Origin: JAGLRQ01 sp965369805
GTDB lineage: Bacteria; Auribacterota; UBA6266
Assembly: GCA_965369805.1 (NCBI GenBank)
Contig: CBDURG010000044.1
Location: forward strand, 1-14,331
Direction of reading: 5' to 3'
DNA: 14,331 nucleotides
A program made the position numbers and the translations under genes. The notes beneath the pieces are model-generated. The model was not told the origin of the DNA. It did not search any database and saw only the letters and a program-made list of their open reading frames with translations. Positions within the stretch are counted from its first letter, which is position 1. Every line of letters starts with the position of its first letter. Below, piece after piece: positions 6,866-14,286 of the stretch.

Positions 6866-7858
6866 CTATTTCGCGAGCCATTTCATCATTCCTCGAAGTT
6901 TTGCTCCGACTTTCTCAATAAGATGTTCCTTCCCCTGTCTTATAAGCGCGTTGAACCGGGGCTTTCCTACCTGATTTTCAAGAAGCCACTCTGTCGCGAA
7001 TTCACCGCTCTGTATTTCTTTGAGAATTTTTTTCATTTCCCTTCTTGTCTTTTCAGTAATAATCCTCGGGCCTCTGGTAACATCTCCATATTCCGCGGTA
7101 TCAGAAATAGAATATCTCATACCCGCAATACCCTTCGCGTACATCAGGTCGACTATAAGCTTAAGCTCGTGTAAACATTCAAAATAAGCTATTTCCGGCT
7201 GGTAACCTGCCTCAACCAGGGTGTCAAAACCCGCTTTTACAAGTTCTGTCGTGCCGCCGCAAAGAACAACCTGTTCACCAAATAAATCCGTTTCGGTTTC
7301 TTCCGCGAATGTGGTTTCTAAAACTCCGGCCCTTGTCCCGCCAATTCCTCTCGCGTAAGACAAAGCTGTTTTCTTCGCTTTACCGGAAGCATCCTGGTGA
7401 ACGGCTATAAGGCATGGAACGCCTCCTCCCCCTGTGAAAACATCCCTGACAAGGTGTCCCGGCCCTTTTGGAGCAACCATAATAACATCAACATCCTCCG
7501 GCGGAACAATCTGGCCGTAATGGATATTGAAACCATGAGAAAAAACCAGTGTTTTTCCTTTTTTCATATGCTTCTTAATTAACTCTTTATAAACAATAGC
7601 CTGAACCTGATCGGGAACAAGTATCTGGATAATATTGTTTTTTTCCGCGGCTTCATCCGCGCTTACCGGTTTAAAACCATGTTTCACTGCAAGCTTGTAG
7701 TTAGCGGTCCCCGGAACTTCGGCTACCGTTACCTTAACTCCGCTGTCCCTGAGATTTTGCGCCTGGGCATGCCCCTGGCTGCCATAACCTATAATAGCTA
7801 CCTTTTTATTTTTGATAAGTTTTATGTCCGCGTCTTTGTCATAATACATTTTTGTCAT
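6866..7858 (-). CDS. ilvC: ketol-acid reductoisomerase, class I, probably NADH-preferring
   Basis: Isomerises and reduces 2-acetolactate (or 2-aceto-2-hydroxybutyrate) to the dihydroxy acid, second step of valine/isoleucine synthesis. At 330 residues it is the short class I form. Seen: GYGSQGHAQAQNL (24-36) dinucleotide loop, H108 (SHGFN), APKGPGH (129-135), metal ligands D191 and E195 in ETDLFGEQ, E227 and E231 (YFECLHEL), and S252. The cofactor loop after the second strand is A46-E47-V48-P49-G50-T51-A52-N53-Y54, where the common NADPH form reads GLRPGSKSW. The arginine and both serines that hold the 2'-phosphate are replaced, and an acidic residue stands in place of the leucine. That points to NADH (inference). 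The start at 7858 follows AAAGGGGC at a good distance. It lies 62 bases after ilvN and 14 before leuA. Confidence 0.97.
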   Translation of the reverse strand: MTKMYYDKDADIKLIKNKKVAIIGYGSQGHAQAQNLRDSGVKVTVAEVPGTANYKLAVKHGFKPVSADEAAEKNNIIQILVPDQVQAIVYKELIKKHMKKGKTLVFSHGFNIHYGQIVPPEDVDVIMVAPKGPGHLVRDVFTGGGGVPCLIAVHQDASGKAKKTALSYARGIGGTRAGVLETTFAEETETDLFGEQVVLCGGTTELVKAGFDTLVEAGYQPEIAYFECLHELKLIVDLMYAKGIAGMRYSISDTAEYGDVTRGPRIITEKTRREMKKILKEIQSGEFATEWLLENQVGKPRFNALIRQGKEHLIEKVGAKLRGMMKWLAK

Positions 7859-7920
7859 CTCTTGCCCCTTTCGCTGAATTAAACAATTGTTTGTCTTTTA
7901 AAATTTTTTCGAAAAACTTT

Positions 7921-8394
7921 TTATCCTCTCGCAATAGCTATCCTTCCCGTCCGTGACAACTCTTTTATACCAAAGGGCCTCAGCATATCAAGGATAGCAT
8001 TCACCTTCAAATCATTGCCTGTTACCTCAATAGTCATACTTTTTGTTTTTATATCAATTGTCTTTGCTCTGAATATCTCAACTATCTGCAATACTTCGTG
8101 CCTGGTTTTGCCATCTACTGAAACCTTAACAAGTATAAGCTCTCTGCCGACAAAATCCTTTCCCATAAAATCCTGAACTTTTATAACATCAATAAGCTTG
8201 TTAAGCTGTTTACAAACCTGCTCTACAACAGCATTGTCCCCTTTTACTACTATCGTCATCCTGGAAATAGAAGGGTCCTGTGTTTCACCTACAGCCAGGC
8301 TGTCAATGTTGAAGCCGCGGGCACTAAACAATCCCGCGATTCTCGCTAAGACACCGGCTTTATTTTCAACCAGAACACTTATTGTATGTTTCAT
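7921..8394 (-). CDS. ilvN: acetolactate synthase regulatory (small) subunit
   Basis: Regulatory partner of IlvB that stimulates the enzyme and confers valine feedback inhibition. An N-terminal ACT domain (about 2-75 of this 157-residue form) begins KHTISVLVENKAGVLARIAG, and a C-terminal domain follows (about 85-157). The glycine of ENKAG and the asparagine of RGFNIDSL correspond to the valine-site residues G14 and N29 of E. coli IlvH, so valine inhibition is probable. Two ATGs stand in tandem (8397 and 8394). GGAGG at 8404-8400 is only two bases from the first but five from the second, and family members usually begin MKHT, so the second is chosen. It follows ilvB after 51 bases that hold a perfect 14-bp palindrome. 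Confidence 0.95.
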   Translation of the reverse strand: MKHTISVLVENKAGVLARIAGLFSARGFNIDSLAVGETQDPSISRMTIVVKGDNAVVEQVCKQLNKLIDVIKVQDFMGKDFVGRELILVKVSVDGKTRHEVLQIVEIFRAKTIDIKTKSMTIEVTGNDLKVNAILDMLRPFGIKELSRTGRIAIARG

Positions 8395-8415
8395 CATAAC
8401 CTCCGTTTTTACTTC

Positions 8416-8429
8416 GCCTGCCGGCAGGC
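8416..8429. repeat. GC-rich 14-bp palindrome between ilvB and ilvN
   Basis: GCCTGCCGGCAGGC is a perfect palindrome in an otherwise AT-rich 51-base spacer, followed by a further AGGG. There is no T-run after it on the minus strand, so it is not an intrinsic terminator. It looks like a REP-type or uptake-type dispersed palindrome and might stabilise or pause the operon mRNA. Confidence 0.75.
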
Positions 8430-8445
8430 AGGGATTTATATCTTT

Positions 8446-10170
8446 TTATGCCATTGATTCTATCATCTCACTAAGCGATGCCCCCGCGGCAACCATGGGA
8501 AACACATTCTCTTCCGGTTCAACTATAAATTCTAAAACCGACGTATTTTTCGATTTTATAGCCTTTTTAAGAGCAGGAATAACCTCAGATTCCTTTGTAA
8601 CCCTTATTCCATCAGCTCCAAAAGCTTCGGCAACCTTTATAAAATCAGGTAAATAAGAATGGCATTTCCCATCTTTGCGATAAGTTATACCTTTCTTGCC
8701 ATGCGGGCCTTTGGTGTTTAAAACAGTTGAAGAATACCTTCCCCCATAGAAAAGTTCCTGCCACTGCCGTACCATTCCCAGGCAACCATTGTTTAATATA
8801 ATTATATTGATAGGAATCTTATTCAAAACACAGGTTGTCAGCTCCTGTATGTTCATCTGGATGGAACCATCACCCGCAATATCAAAAACCAGCTTATCGG
8901 GACACCCAACCTGGGCACCCATCGCCGCGGGAAGACCGTATCCCATCGTTCCCAGCCCGCCGGAAGAAATATAAGTTCTCGGATTTATGTAATTATAAAA
9001 CTGGGCCGCCCACATTTGATTCTGACCTACCTCCGTAGCTATAATCGCGTCTCCCTTTGTAAGCTCCCATATCTTCTCAACTACAAACTGAGGCTTAAGC
9101 ATTCCTTTCTTCGCGTACTTTAAAGGATATTTCTTTTTCCATTCTTCAATTTTTTCAACCCATGATTCTGTTTTGCCTGCCTTTACACATTTATTAAGTT
9201 CGCTTAAAACCTTTTTAACATCACCAACAACCGGAACATCAACATCAACATTTTTTCTGATCGATGTAGGATCTATATCTATATGAATTATTTTTGCGCG
9301 CGGAGCAAATTCCGAAATTTTACCCGTAACCCTGTCATCAAACCTTGCTCCAATGGCAATTAGAAGGTCCGCGTTCTGGATTGCCAGATTCGCGTACTTT
9401 GTTCCATGCATACCCAGCATCCCCAATGAAAGCGGGTCCGTTCCCGGAAAAGAACCTAATCCCAGGAGAGTTGTTGTAACAGGAATTTTCATTTTCCTGG
9501 CCAGTTTTGTCATTTCCCGCGAACCACCTGAAATTATAACACCGCCGCCGGCATATATAAGGGGCCTTTCAGCCTTTGCTATAAGCTCGGCAGATTTCTT
9601 TATCTGCTTAAGATGCCCTTCATATGTAGGCTTATAACTCCTTATATCAACTTTGTCAGGATATTTTTTGCGCGTAACGGCATTTTGTATATCCTTTGGA
9701 ATATCGACCAATACGGGGCCCGGCCTTCCGGAATTCGCGATATAAAAGGCCTCTTTCAAAATACGCGGAAGTTCATCAACATCCTTAACCAGATAATTAT
9801 GTTTTGTAATTGGACGTGTTATCCCCGTAATATCCGCTTCCTGAAAAGCGTCATTTCCTATCATACGGGTAGGAACCTGTCCTGTAATGGCAACCATTGG
9901 GACAGAATCCATATACGCGGTTGCTATGCCGGTAACAAGATTTGTCGCACCGGGGCCGGAAGTCGCTATACAAACACCGGTTTTGCCTGTCGCCCTGGCA
10001 TACCCATCAGCCGCGTGCGCCGCGCCCTGCTCATGCCTTGTCAGTATGTATCTGATATCCGACTTATAAAGCAAATCGAATATATCTAAAACCGCACCAC
10101 CAGGATAACCAAAAACAATCTCAACTTTCTCTTTTTTAAAGCAGTCTAAAAGTATTTCCGCACCTTTCAT
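8446..10170 (-). CDS. ilvB: acetolactate synthase catalytic (large) subunit
   Basis: Thiamine diphosphate enzyme that joins two pyruvates to 2-acetolactate, or pyruvate and 2-oxobutyrate to acetohydroxybutyrate; first common step for valine, leucine and isoleucine. At 574 residues it is full length. The three family domains are visible: pyrimidine-binding with catalytic E47 in RHEQGAAHAADGYARATG (45-62), a central FAD-type domain with GGGVIISGG (208-216) and IGARFDDRVTG (273-283), and pyrophosphate-binding with GDGSIQMN (433-440) through NN (460-461). W470 in RQWQELFYGGRYS is the typical acetohydroxyacid-site tryptophan. An insertion of about 20 residues (484-506, TKGPHGKKGITYRKDGKCHS) precedes PDFIKVAEAFG, where shorter members have only a few residues. 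GGAGGG five bases before the ATG supports the start. It follows ilvD after 237 bases. Confidence 0.97.
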   Translation of the reverse strand: MKGAEILLDCFKKEKVEIVFGYPGGAVLDIFDLLYKSDIRYILTRHEQGAAHAADGYARATGKTGVCIATSGPGATNLVTGIATAYMDSVPMVAITGQVPTRMIGNDAFQEADITGITRPITKHNYLVKDVDELPRILKEAFYIANSGRPGPVLVDIPKDIQNAVTRKKYPDKVDIRSYKPTYEGHLKQIKKSAELIAKAERPLIYAGGGVIISGGSREMTKLARKMKIPVTTTLLGLGSFPGTDPLSLGMLGMHGTKYANLAIQNADLLIAIGARFDDRVTGKISEFAPRAKIIHIDIDPTSIRKNVDVDVPVVGDVKKVLSELNKCVKAGKTESWVEKIEEWKKKYPLKYAKKGMLKPQFVVEKIWELTKGDAIIATEVGQNQMWAAQFYNYINPRTYISSGGLGTMGYGLPAAMGAQVGCPDKLVFDIAGDGSIQMNIQELTTCVLNKIPINIIILNNGCLGMVRQWQELFYGGRYSSTVLNTKGPHGKKGITYRKDGKCHSYLPDFIKVAEAFGADGIRVTKESEVIPALKKAIKSKNTSVLEFIVEPEENVFPMVAAGASLSEMIESMA

Positions 10171-10407
10171 TGTTTCCCTCCACTTTTAAAAATCCAGCCA
10201 CAGAAAACACAGAGTTTAAAAAACTTTAATTTAATTTCCTCTTTTTTCAGTGTTCTCTTTCTTAAGTTCTAAGTTCTTTTTATCTTTCAATCTATGTTAC
10301 TAACTTCAAATTCAGGAATCACAGAGATAACATATTAAGTTAACATCCAAGCATAATTTTTTATACTTTTTTCTCTGTGCTCTCTGTTCTTTTGTATTAC
10401 TCCGTTG
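10171..10407. repeat. ilvD-ilvB spacer of degenerate word-like repeats
   Basis: The 237 bases contain no credible ORF. Short related words recur in both orientations: CCACAGAAAACACAGAG (10199-10215), CAGTGTTCTCT, TAAGTTCTAAGTTCTT (10263-10278), AATCACAGAGATAACA (10317-10332) and TCTCTGTGCTCTCTGTTC (10372-10389). There is no hairpin followed by a T-run on the minus strand, so the operon is probably transcribed through. The ilvB ribosome-binding site GGAGGG lies at 10181-10176. Confidence 0.6.
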
Positions 10408-12066
10408 TTACTTACTAAACACCGCTCCAGTTCCCGCGGATGTAACCATCTCGGAATACCTCGCAAGGTAACCGGTTTTGACTTCCGTTTTTTTCAATTT
10501 CATAGTTTTCTTTCTCTTCTTTATCTCATCGGCACTAATACCAAGTTCAAGTTTTCTGTTTGGAATATCCAGAGAAATAATGTCTCCGTTTTTAACCAGG
10601 GCAATAAGGCCGCCCTCCGCGGCTTCAGGAGAAACATGCCCTATACACGGCCCCCTTGTTCCTCCTGAAAAACGCCCATCAGTAATAAGCGCGACAGATT
10701 TTCCAAGGCCCCTGCCTATAAGAGCCGCCGTGGGTGACAGCATTTCTCTCATCCCGGGGCCGCCTTTAGGCCCTTCATATCTAATAACAACTATCATTCC
10801 CTTTTTTACCTTCCCCCGCATTATCGCCTTCATCGCATCTTCTTCTTTATTGAAACATATGGCTTTACCTTTAAATTTCATCATTGATTTTTCAACAGCT
10901 GACTGTTTAACTACGGCCCCGCCTTCCGCCAGGTTGCCCCGAAGGATAGCTATCCCGCCTTGTTTGTGATGAGCTCTCTTTAAAGGACGAATAACATCTT
11001 CATCCTTTATTACAGCTTCAGCGGCAATATTGCCGGTGGTTTTGCCCGAAACTGTAGGCCTCACGGCAACCTTAGCACCCAACCTTTTAAAAACAGCCGG
11101 TATCCCGCCCGCGTTATGAAGGTCCTCCATAAAATACCCGTCGGGAGAAGGATTCATTTTTGCAATATGAGGAGTAGCCCTGCTTATTTTATCAAATAAT
11201 TCGGGGACGATATCCAGGCCTGCCTCATGAGCTATAGCAGAAATGTGCAAAACCGTATTAGTCGATCCTCCAAGAGCAACATCAACCCTTATCGCATTTT
11301 CTATAGATTTAAGGTTAACCACTTTTTTAGGGGTTATGTTTTTTCTGACAAGCGCAACCGCCCTTATCCCGCTTTCATGAGCTATCCTCTTTTTATGCGC
11401 GGAAACAGCAAGTGCGGTAGCGCAGTAAGGCATTGATAGCCCCATAGCTTCAGTCGCGCATGCCATGGTGTTGGCGGTAAACATTCCCTGGCATGAACCA
11501 GCACCCGGACACGCGACCATTTCAAGCTCACAAAGTGTCTTTTCTGAAATCCGGCCTGCTCTGTATTTGCCAACAGCTTCAAAGGTATCGGAAACCAGAG
11601 ACGTTCTTCTGCCATAGTGCCTTCCTGTAAGCATTGGCCCGGCAGTTACAACAATAGCCGGTATATTCAGGCGAAACATCCCCATAATCATACCGGGAGT
11701 TATTTTATCGCAGTTTGTTAAGAAAACAAGCCCATCCAGAGCGTGCGCGGAAGCTATTGCTTCAATCATATCGGCAATAAGTTCACGCGAGGGAAGAGAA
11801 TACTTCATTCCCTTATGCCCCATAGCTATACCATCGCATATACCCGGTATCCCGAAAACAAAAGGCCTGCCGCCACCGGCATAAACACCATTTTCAATGG
11901 CCCTTTCGAGCTGTCTCATGTCAACGTGGCCGGGAATTAAATCAGTGACAGATGAGGCTATCCCGATAAATGGCTTCTTCAAATCACCTTTTGTAACACC
12001 GGTTCCAAACAATAAAGCTCTATGAGGAGCTCTCTCCAATCCTTTTTTAATCGCGTCACTTTTCAT
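10408..12066 (-). CDS. ilvD: dihydroxy-acid dehydratase
   Basis: Dehydrates 2,3-dihydroxyisovalerate and its isoleucine-pathway homologue to the 2-oxo acids; an iron-sulfur enzyme of the IlvD/EDD family. The 552 residues are normal. Seen: PFIGIASSVTDLIPGHVDM (32-50), CDGIAMGHKGMKYSLPSRE (77-95), cluster cysteine C119 in TNCDKITPGM, cluster cysteine C192 in CPGAGSCQGMFTANTM (186-201), LGGSTNTVLH, and the C-terminal ITDGRFSGGTRGPCIGHVSPEA segment. The PGHVD form rather than PCN near residue 46 follows the E. coli-like oxygen-sensitive type, which would fit an anaerobe (inference). Phosphogluconate dehydratase is excluded by context and motif details. The start follows GGAG seven bases upstream. 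It is the first structural gene after the attenuator, about 190 bases below its terminator. Confidence 0.96.
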   Translation of the reverse strand: MKSDAIKKGLERAPHRALLFGTGVTKGDLKKPFIGIASSVTDLIPGHVDMRQLERAIENGVYAGGGRPFVFGIPGICDGIAMGHKGMKYSLPSRELIADMIEAIASAHALDGLVFLTNCDKITPGMIMGMFRLNIPAIVVTAGPMLTGRHYGRRTSLVSDTFEAVGKYRAGRISEKTLCELEMVACPGAGSCQGMFTANTMACATEAMGLSMPYCATALAVSAHKKRIAHESGIRAVALVRKNITPKKVVNLKSIENAIRVDVALGGSTNTVLHISAIAHEAGLDIVPELFDKISRATPHIAKMNPSPDGYFMEDLHNAGGIPAVFKRLGAKVAVRPTVSGKTTGNIAAEAVIKDEDVIRPLKRAHHKQGGIAILRGNLAEGGAVVKQSAVEKSMMKFKGKAICFNKEEDAMKAIMRGKVKKGMIVVIRYEGPKGGPGMREMLSPTAALIGRGLGKSVALITDGRFSGGTRGPCIGHVSPEAAEGGLIALVKNGDIISLDIPNRKLELGISADEIKKRKKTMKLKKTEVKTGYLARYSEMVTSAGTGAVFSK

Positions 12067-12256
12067 AATATCTCCACAACATTAATTATTGGTGGTTAAT
12101 AGCTCATAGTTATACATTGTCTAATCTAGAGTAAATAATATTTGGCTGCGGGCTCCAGGCTCTAGGTTCCCGGGAATATAAAATTTCCTCCCTACACCTT
12201 TTTTTTTCTGTGAAAATCTGTGTCCAATCTTACTTAAATTAAAAGAGCATGTAAAT
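12067..12256. other. spacer between attenuator and ilvD
   Basis: No ORF is supported. Word-like repeats are present: GGTTAATAGCTCATAGTT (12093-12110), GGGCTCCAGGCTCTAGGTTC (12149-12168) next to CCCGGG, and TCTGTGAAAATCTGTG (12208-12223). I see no strong second promoter or hairpin terminator on the minus strand. Together with the attenuator this makes the 406-base gene-poor stretch from 12067 to 12472. Confidence 0.5.
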
Positions 12257-12294
12257 AAAAAACCCGCCACCTCTTTTACCGAGGAAGCGGGTTT
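12257..12294 (-). terminator. intrinsic terminator of the ilv attenuator (3:4 hairpin)
   Basis: On the minus strand AAACCCGC pairs with GCGGGTTT (8 bp). After a two-base internal loop, CCTC pairs with GAGG around a seven-base loop, and the stem runs straight into six T residues. This is a strong Rho-independent terminator and it lies before the whole ilv operon. Confidence 0.9.
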
Positions 12295-12316
12295 AAACCT
12301 TCAATCTCTCCTGCAA

Positions 12317-12406
12317 TCAGATCCGAATACAGGCCACCGCGACCTCGTCCCTTTTAAGGACGAGCACCACAAGCACTAAAAGTAAACCTGTCATAGCGGC
12401 AATCAT
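12317..12406 (-). CDS. ilv operon leader peptide, Leu/Val-rich
   Basis: A 29-codon ORF just after the operon promoter. After MIAAMTG come ten consecutive Leu or Val residues (8-17, LLLVLVVLVL), then KRDEVAVACIRI and a TGA stop. Such a run of branched-chain residues in front of an attenuator hairpin is the hallmark of leader peptides like E. coli IvbL and IlvL, although the sequence itself is not homologous in an obvious way. The ATG at 12406 follows AAGGGA by eight bases; the ATG at 12411 meets a stop after two codons, and codon 5 is an alternative start. Codons 15-17 form segment 1 of the attenuator. The peptide's job is to be translated, not to function as a product. Ile is scarce before the hairpin, so leucine and valine should be the effective signals. 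Confidence 0.85.
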   Translation of the reverse strand: MIAAMTGLLLVLVVLVLKRDEVAVACIRI

Positions 12407-12431
12407 TTCATGTTTCCCTTATTTCAATTTA

Positions 12432-12460
12432 AAAATACCTTTAAAACCGTTAAATGTCAA
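12432..12460 (-). promoter_or_regulatory. sigma70-type promoter of the ilv operon
   Basis: TTGACA (12460-12455, perfect) and TATTTT (12437-12432, 4 of 6) are 17 bases apart on the minus strand. Transcription would begin near 12425, about 20 bases before the leader-peptide ATG. The -35 lies only 12 bases beyond the stop codon of the upstream antiporter gene. Confidence 0.75.
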
Positions 12461-12472
12461 GGGGTTTAACAA

Positions 12473-13420
12473 TTACCCCATTGACCTATTCACTATAAAC
12501 ACAATATAAAAAACATATAAAAGAATCAGTAAAATGCCCATTTTCCTGCCAATTCTCTTTTTTGTGTATACAGACAGAGAAACCAATATTAAACCGAATA
12601 TAAAATAATAGTTATCAAAGGAAACAATTTCTTTCGGAACAGAAAGGGGGAAAAACATTGAGACAATACCGATCACAAATGCAATATTAAATATGCAGCT
12701 TCCTATTACATTCCCCGCGGATATATCCCCTTCTTTCTTAGCACTAGCAATTGTACTCGCAAAAAGTTCAGGTAAAGATGTCCCTATGGCAACAATTGTT
12801 AACCCTATAAGAAGCTTACTTATCCCCAATGCCTCAGCTATCTTCACAGCACTATTGACGGTAAAATGCCCTCCGGCGATAAGAACGATAAACCCCAGCA
12901 AAACAATAATGAAATTTTTTACAATTTTTACATTCCCGGGTTTAGGAGGAATGCTCAAAACATCGGTTTCTCTCCTGTTTTTTAATTGAAACACCACATA
13001 TCCAGCGAGAAATACAAAAAGGACAGCACCCATGTACCGGGTAATTACGCCTGTAAAGCAAAACAAAATAAAAAGAGCCGTTATCCCAAGCAAAGCAGGC
13101 ATGTCTATTTTTAAAACCTGCGGGTGAATTTTAATCGGCCTTATCAACGCGGCTATTCCCACCACTAAAAATATATTTGAAATATTACTGCCTACAACAT
13201 TGCCGACACACACATCATAGGATCCGCGTAGTCCAGCAAAGAAACTCACGATAAACTCAGGAGAGGATGTTCCAAAAGCAAAAAGAGTAAGTCCGATTAC
13301 GAGTTTTTTTACATGGAAATTCAGGGCGATGTTTACACCACCCCTAATAAGCATTTCAGCACCAAAATACAGCATGAAAAAACCCGCAATTAACACAGCA
13401 CTGTTAAGAAATATTCCCAT
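12473..13420 (-). CDS. CaCA-family cation antiporter (YrbG-like sodium/calcium exchanger)
   Basis: An integral inner-membrane exchanger of the Ca2+/cation antiporter family, about ten helices in 315 residues, built from two inverted halves. Each half carries its alpha-repeat: GTSSPEFIVS (50-59) with GNVVGSNISN (73-82), and GTSLPELFAS (213-222) with GNVIGSCIFN (236-245). The ion-binding glutamates E55 and E218 and the asparagines N82 and N245 are present; in the second repeat the usual GSN is GSC (C242), outside those ligands. A polar loop at about 147-167 links the halves. The start at 13420 follows TAAGGGAT and overlaps the upstream WalJ-like gene by 17 bases, so the two form an operon. Substrate (Ca2+ against Na+ or H+) cannot be decided from sequence. 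Confidence 0.93.
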   Translation of the reverse strand: MGIFLNSAVLIAGFFMLYFGAEMLIRGGVNIALNFHVKKLVIGLTLFAFGTSSPEFIVSFFAGLRGSYDVCVGNVVGSNISNIFLVVGIAALIRPIKIHPQVLKIDMPALLGITALFILFCFTGVITRYMGAVLFVFLAGYVVFQLKNRRETDVLSIPPKPGNVKIVKNFIIVLLGFIVLIAGGHFTVNSAVKIAEALGISKLLIGLTIVAIGTSLPELFASTIASAKKEGDISAGNVIGSCIFNIAFVIGIVSMFFPLSVPKEIVSFDNYYFIFGLILVSLSVYTKKRIGRKMGILLILLYVFYIVFIVNRSMG

Positions 13421-14225
13421 TCTTATCCCTTAATCCGAAAACAGTAATCCGCAGGCGGCAAACATCCGTCGGCTTGTCCTGCCACGTAAATTTTATTTCA
13501 ACATCGCTTAAATTTCTCTTTCTGAGCGCGTTACTTACAACATCGGCAGCCCGGGCCGGCTCATTATGATCCTGGCTCATATGGGCAAGAAATATCATAT
13601 CAAGTTCAGGGCCGGCTACTTCTTCTATAAGACGTCCCAGGCTTTTATTTGACAGGTGGCCTTTTCGTCCCACTATTCTTTGTTTTACTTCCCATGGCCT
13701 GTTTCCGTTGAAGACCATTTCCTCTTCATGATTCGCTTCCAGAATAAGAACATTACTTTGTCTTATTCTTTCTTTCACAAGAGAAGTTGGGAATCCAAGA
13801 TCCGTAGCAACGCAAATTTTACCTCCGGGGTGCATCAGCTCAAAACCAACAGGGTCAACCCCATCATGCGCTATAGAAAAAGAATTTATCCTGAATTTTT
13901 TTAACTCAAACTCCACCCCGTTTTCAAAAGGAAAAAACGTATTTTTATTACGCAACAGTTTCAAAATTGAATCGCCCGTGGCACGATTCGCGAACACCGG
14001 ACAATTAAAATGAGTAGAGACCGGATTTAAACCCCGAATATGATCGGAATGTTCATGCGTTATAAGAATTGCATCTACCGGTTTTCCGCCCAGGCCTTTT
14101 TCCGCTAACCTGCGCAGGGTTTCTTTTTTGCTCAAGCCGGCATCTATGAGGATGCCGGCTTCACCATCATGTATATAAATTGAATTCGCTTTTGAACCAC
14201 TGGCAAGAACACAAATTTCTATCAT
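13404..14225 (-). CDS. MBL-fold metal-dependent hydrolase, WalJ/YycJ-like
   Basis: A 273-residue cytoplasmic metallo-beta-lactamase-fold protein resembling WalJ/YycJ, a nuclease-type family linked in Firmicutes to the WalRK cell-wall regulon and to DNA mismatch repair. It opens LASGSKANS (7-15), the family's nucleotide-side loop, has the metal motif HEHSDH at 57-62, H120 (SIAHDGVDPVGF), D142 (ATDLG), EANHEEEM (163-170), GHLSN at 189-193 and H215 (LAHMSQDHN). All expected metal ligands are present, so it should be active. GAGGA a few bases upstream supports the ATG at 14225. No walR or walK gene is adjacent; its partner here is the antiporter it overlaps by 17 bases. Precise substrate is not established. 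Confidence 0.9.
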   Translation of the reverse strand: MIEICVLASGSKANSIYIHDGEAGILIDAGLSKKETLRRLAEKGLGGKPVDAILITHEHSDHIRGLNPVSTHFNCPVFANRATGDSILKLLRNKNTFFPFENGVEFELKKFRINSFSIAHDGVDPVGFELMHPGGKICVATDLGFPTSLVKERIRQSNVLILEANHEEEMVFNGNRPWEVKQRIVGRKGHLSNKSLGRLIEEVAGPELDMIFLAHMSQDHNEPARAADVVSNALRKRNLSDVEIKFTWQDKPTDVCRLRITVFGLRDKNGNIS

Positions 14226-14286
14226 TTTGTCCTCAAACTAACCGTTTAAAATCCTCGCTGGGAGTTTACTATAATATAACGAGGCT

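Larger units (their letters stand above)
12257..12425 (-). promoter_or_regulatory. transcription attenuator controlling the ilv-leu-aro operon
   Basis: All parts of a classical attenuator are present on the minus strand. Segment 1 CTCGTCC (12364-12358) pairs with segment 2 GGACGAG (12350-12344) around seven bases and lies inside the leader-peptide Leu-Val-Leu codons 15-17. Segment 2 continues as GAGGTCGCGG (12346-12337), a near copy of segment 4 GAGGTGGCGG, and so can pair 8 of 10 bases with segment 3 CCGCTTCCTC, forming the antiterminator. Segments 3 and 4 form the terminator. A ribosome stalled at the Leu/Val run (codons 8-17) would cover segment 1, favour 2:3 and let polymerase continue; with enough charged tRNA, 3:4 forms and transcription stops. 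The pairings are read from the sequence; the mechanism is inferred from known ilv/leu attenuators. Confidence 0.88.

Noticed and set aside
9613..10089. 158-codon plus-strand open frame opposite ilvB
   Set aside because: It lies entirely inside a well-supported conserved gene, and its composition is that of an antisense shadow.
12331..12366. Plus-strand T-box-like string (AGGCCACCGCGACC followed by a CTCGTCC/GGACGAG hairpin)
   Set aside because: It matches the T-box core only partly, has no T-run, and no plus-strand gene lies downstream. The minus-strand attenuator explains the same bases fully.
12461..12479. GGGGT...ACCCC hairpin after the antiporter stop codon
   Set aside because: The stem has only five base pairs and no T-run follows, so it is too weak to call a terminator; it also abuts the ilv -35.
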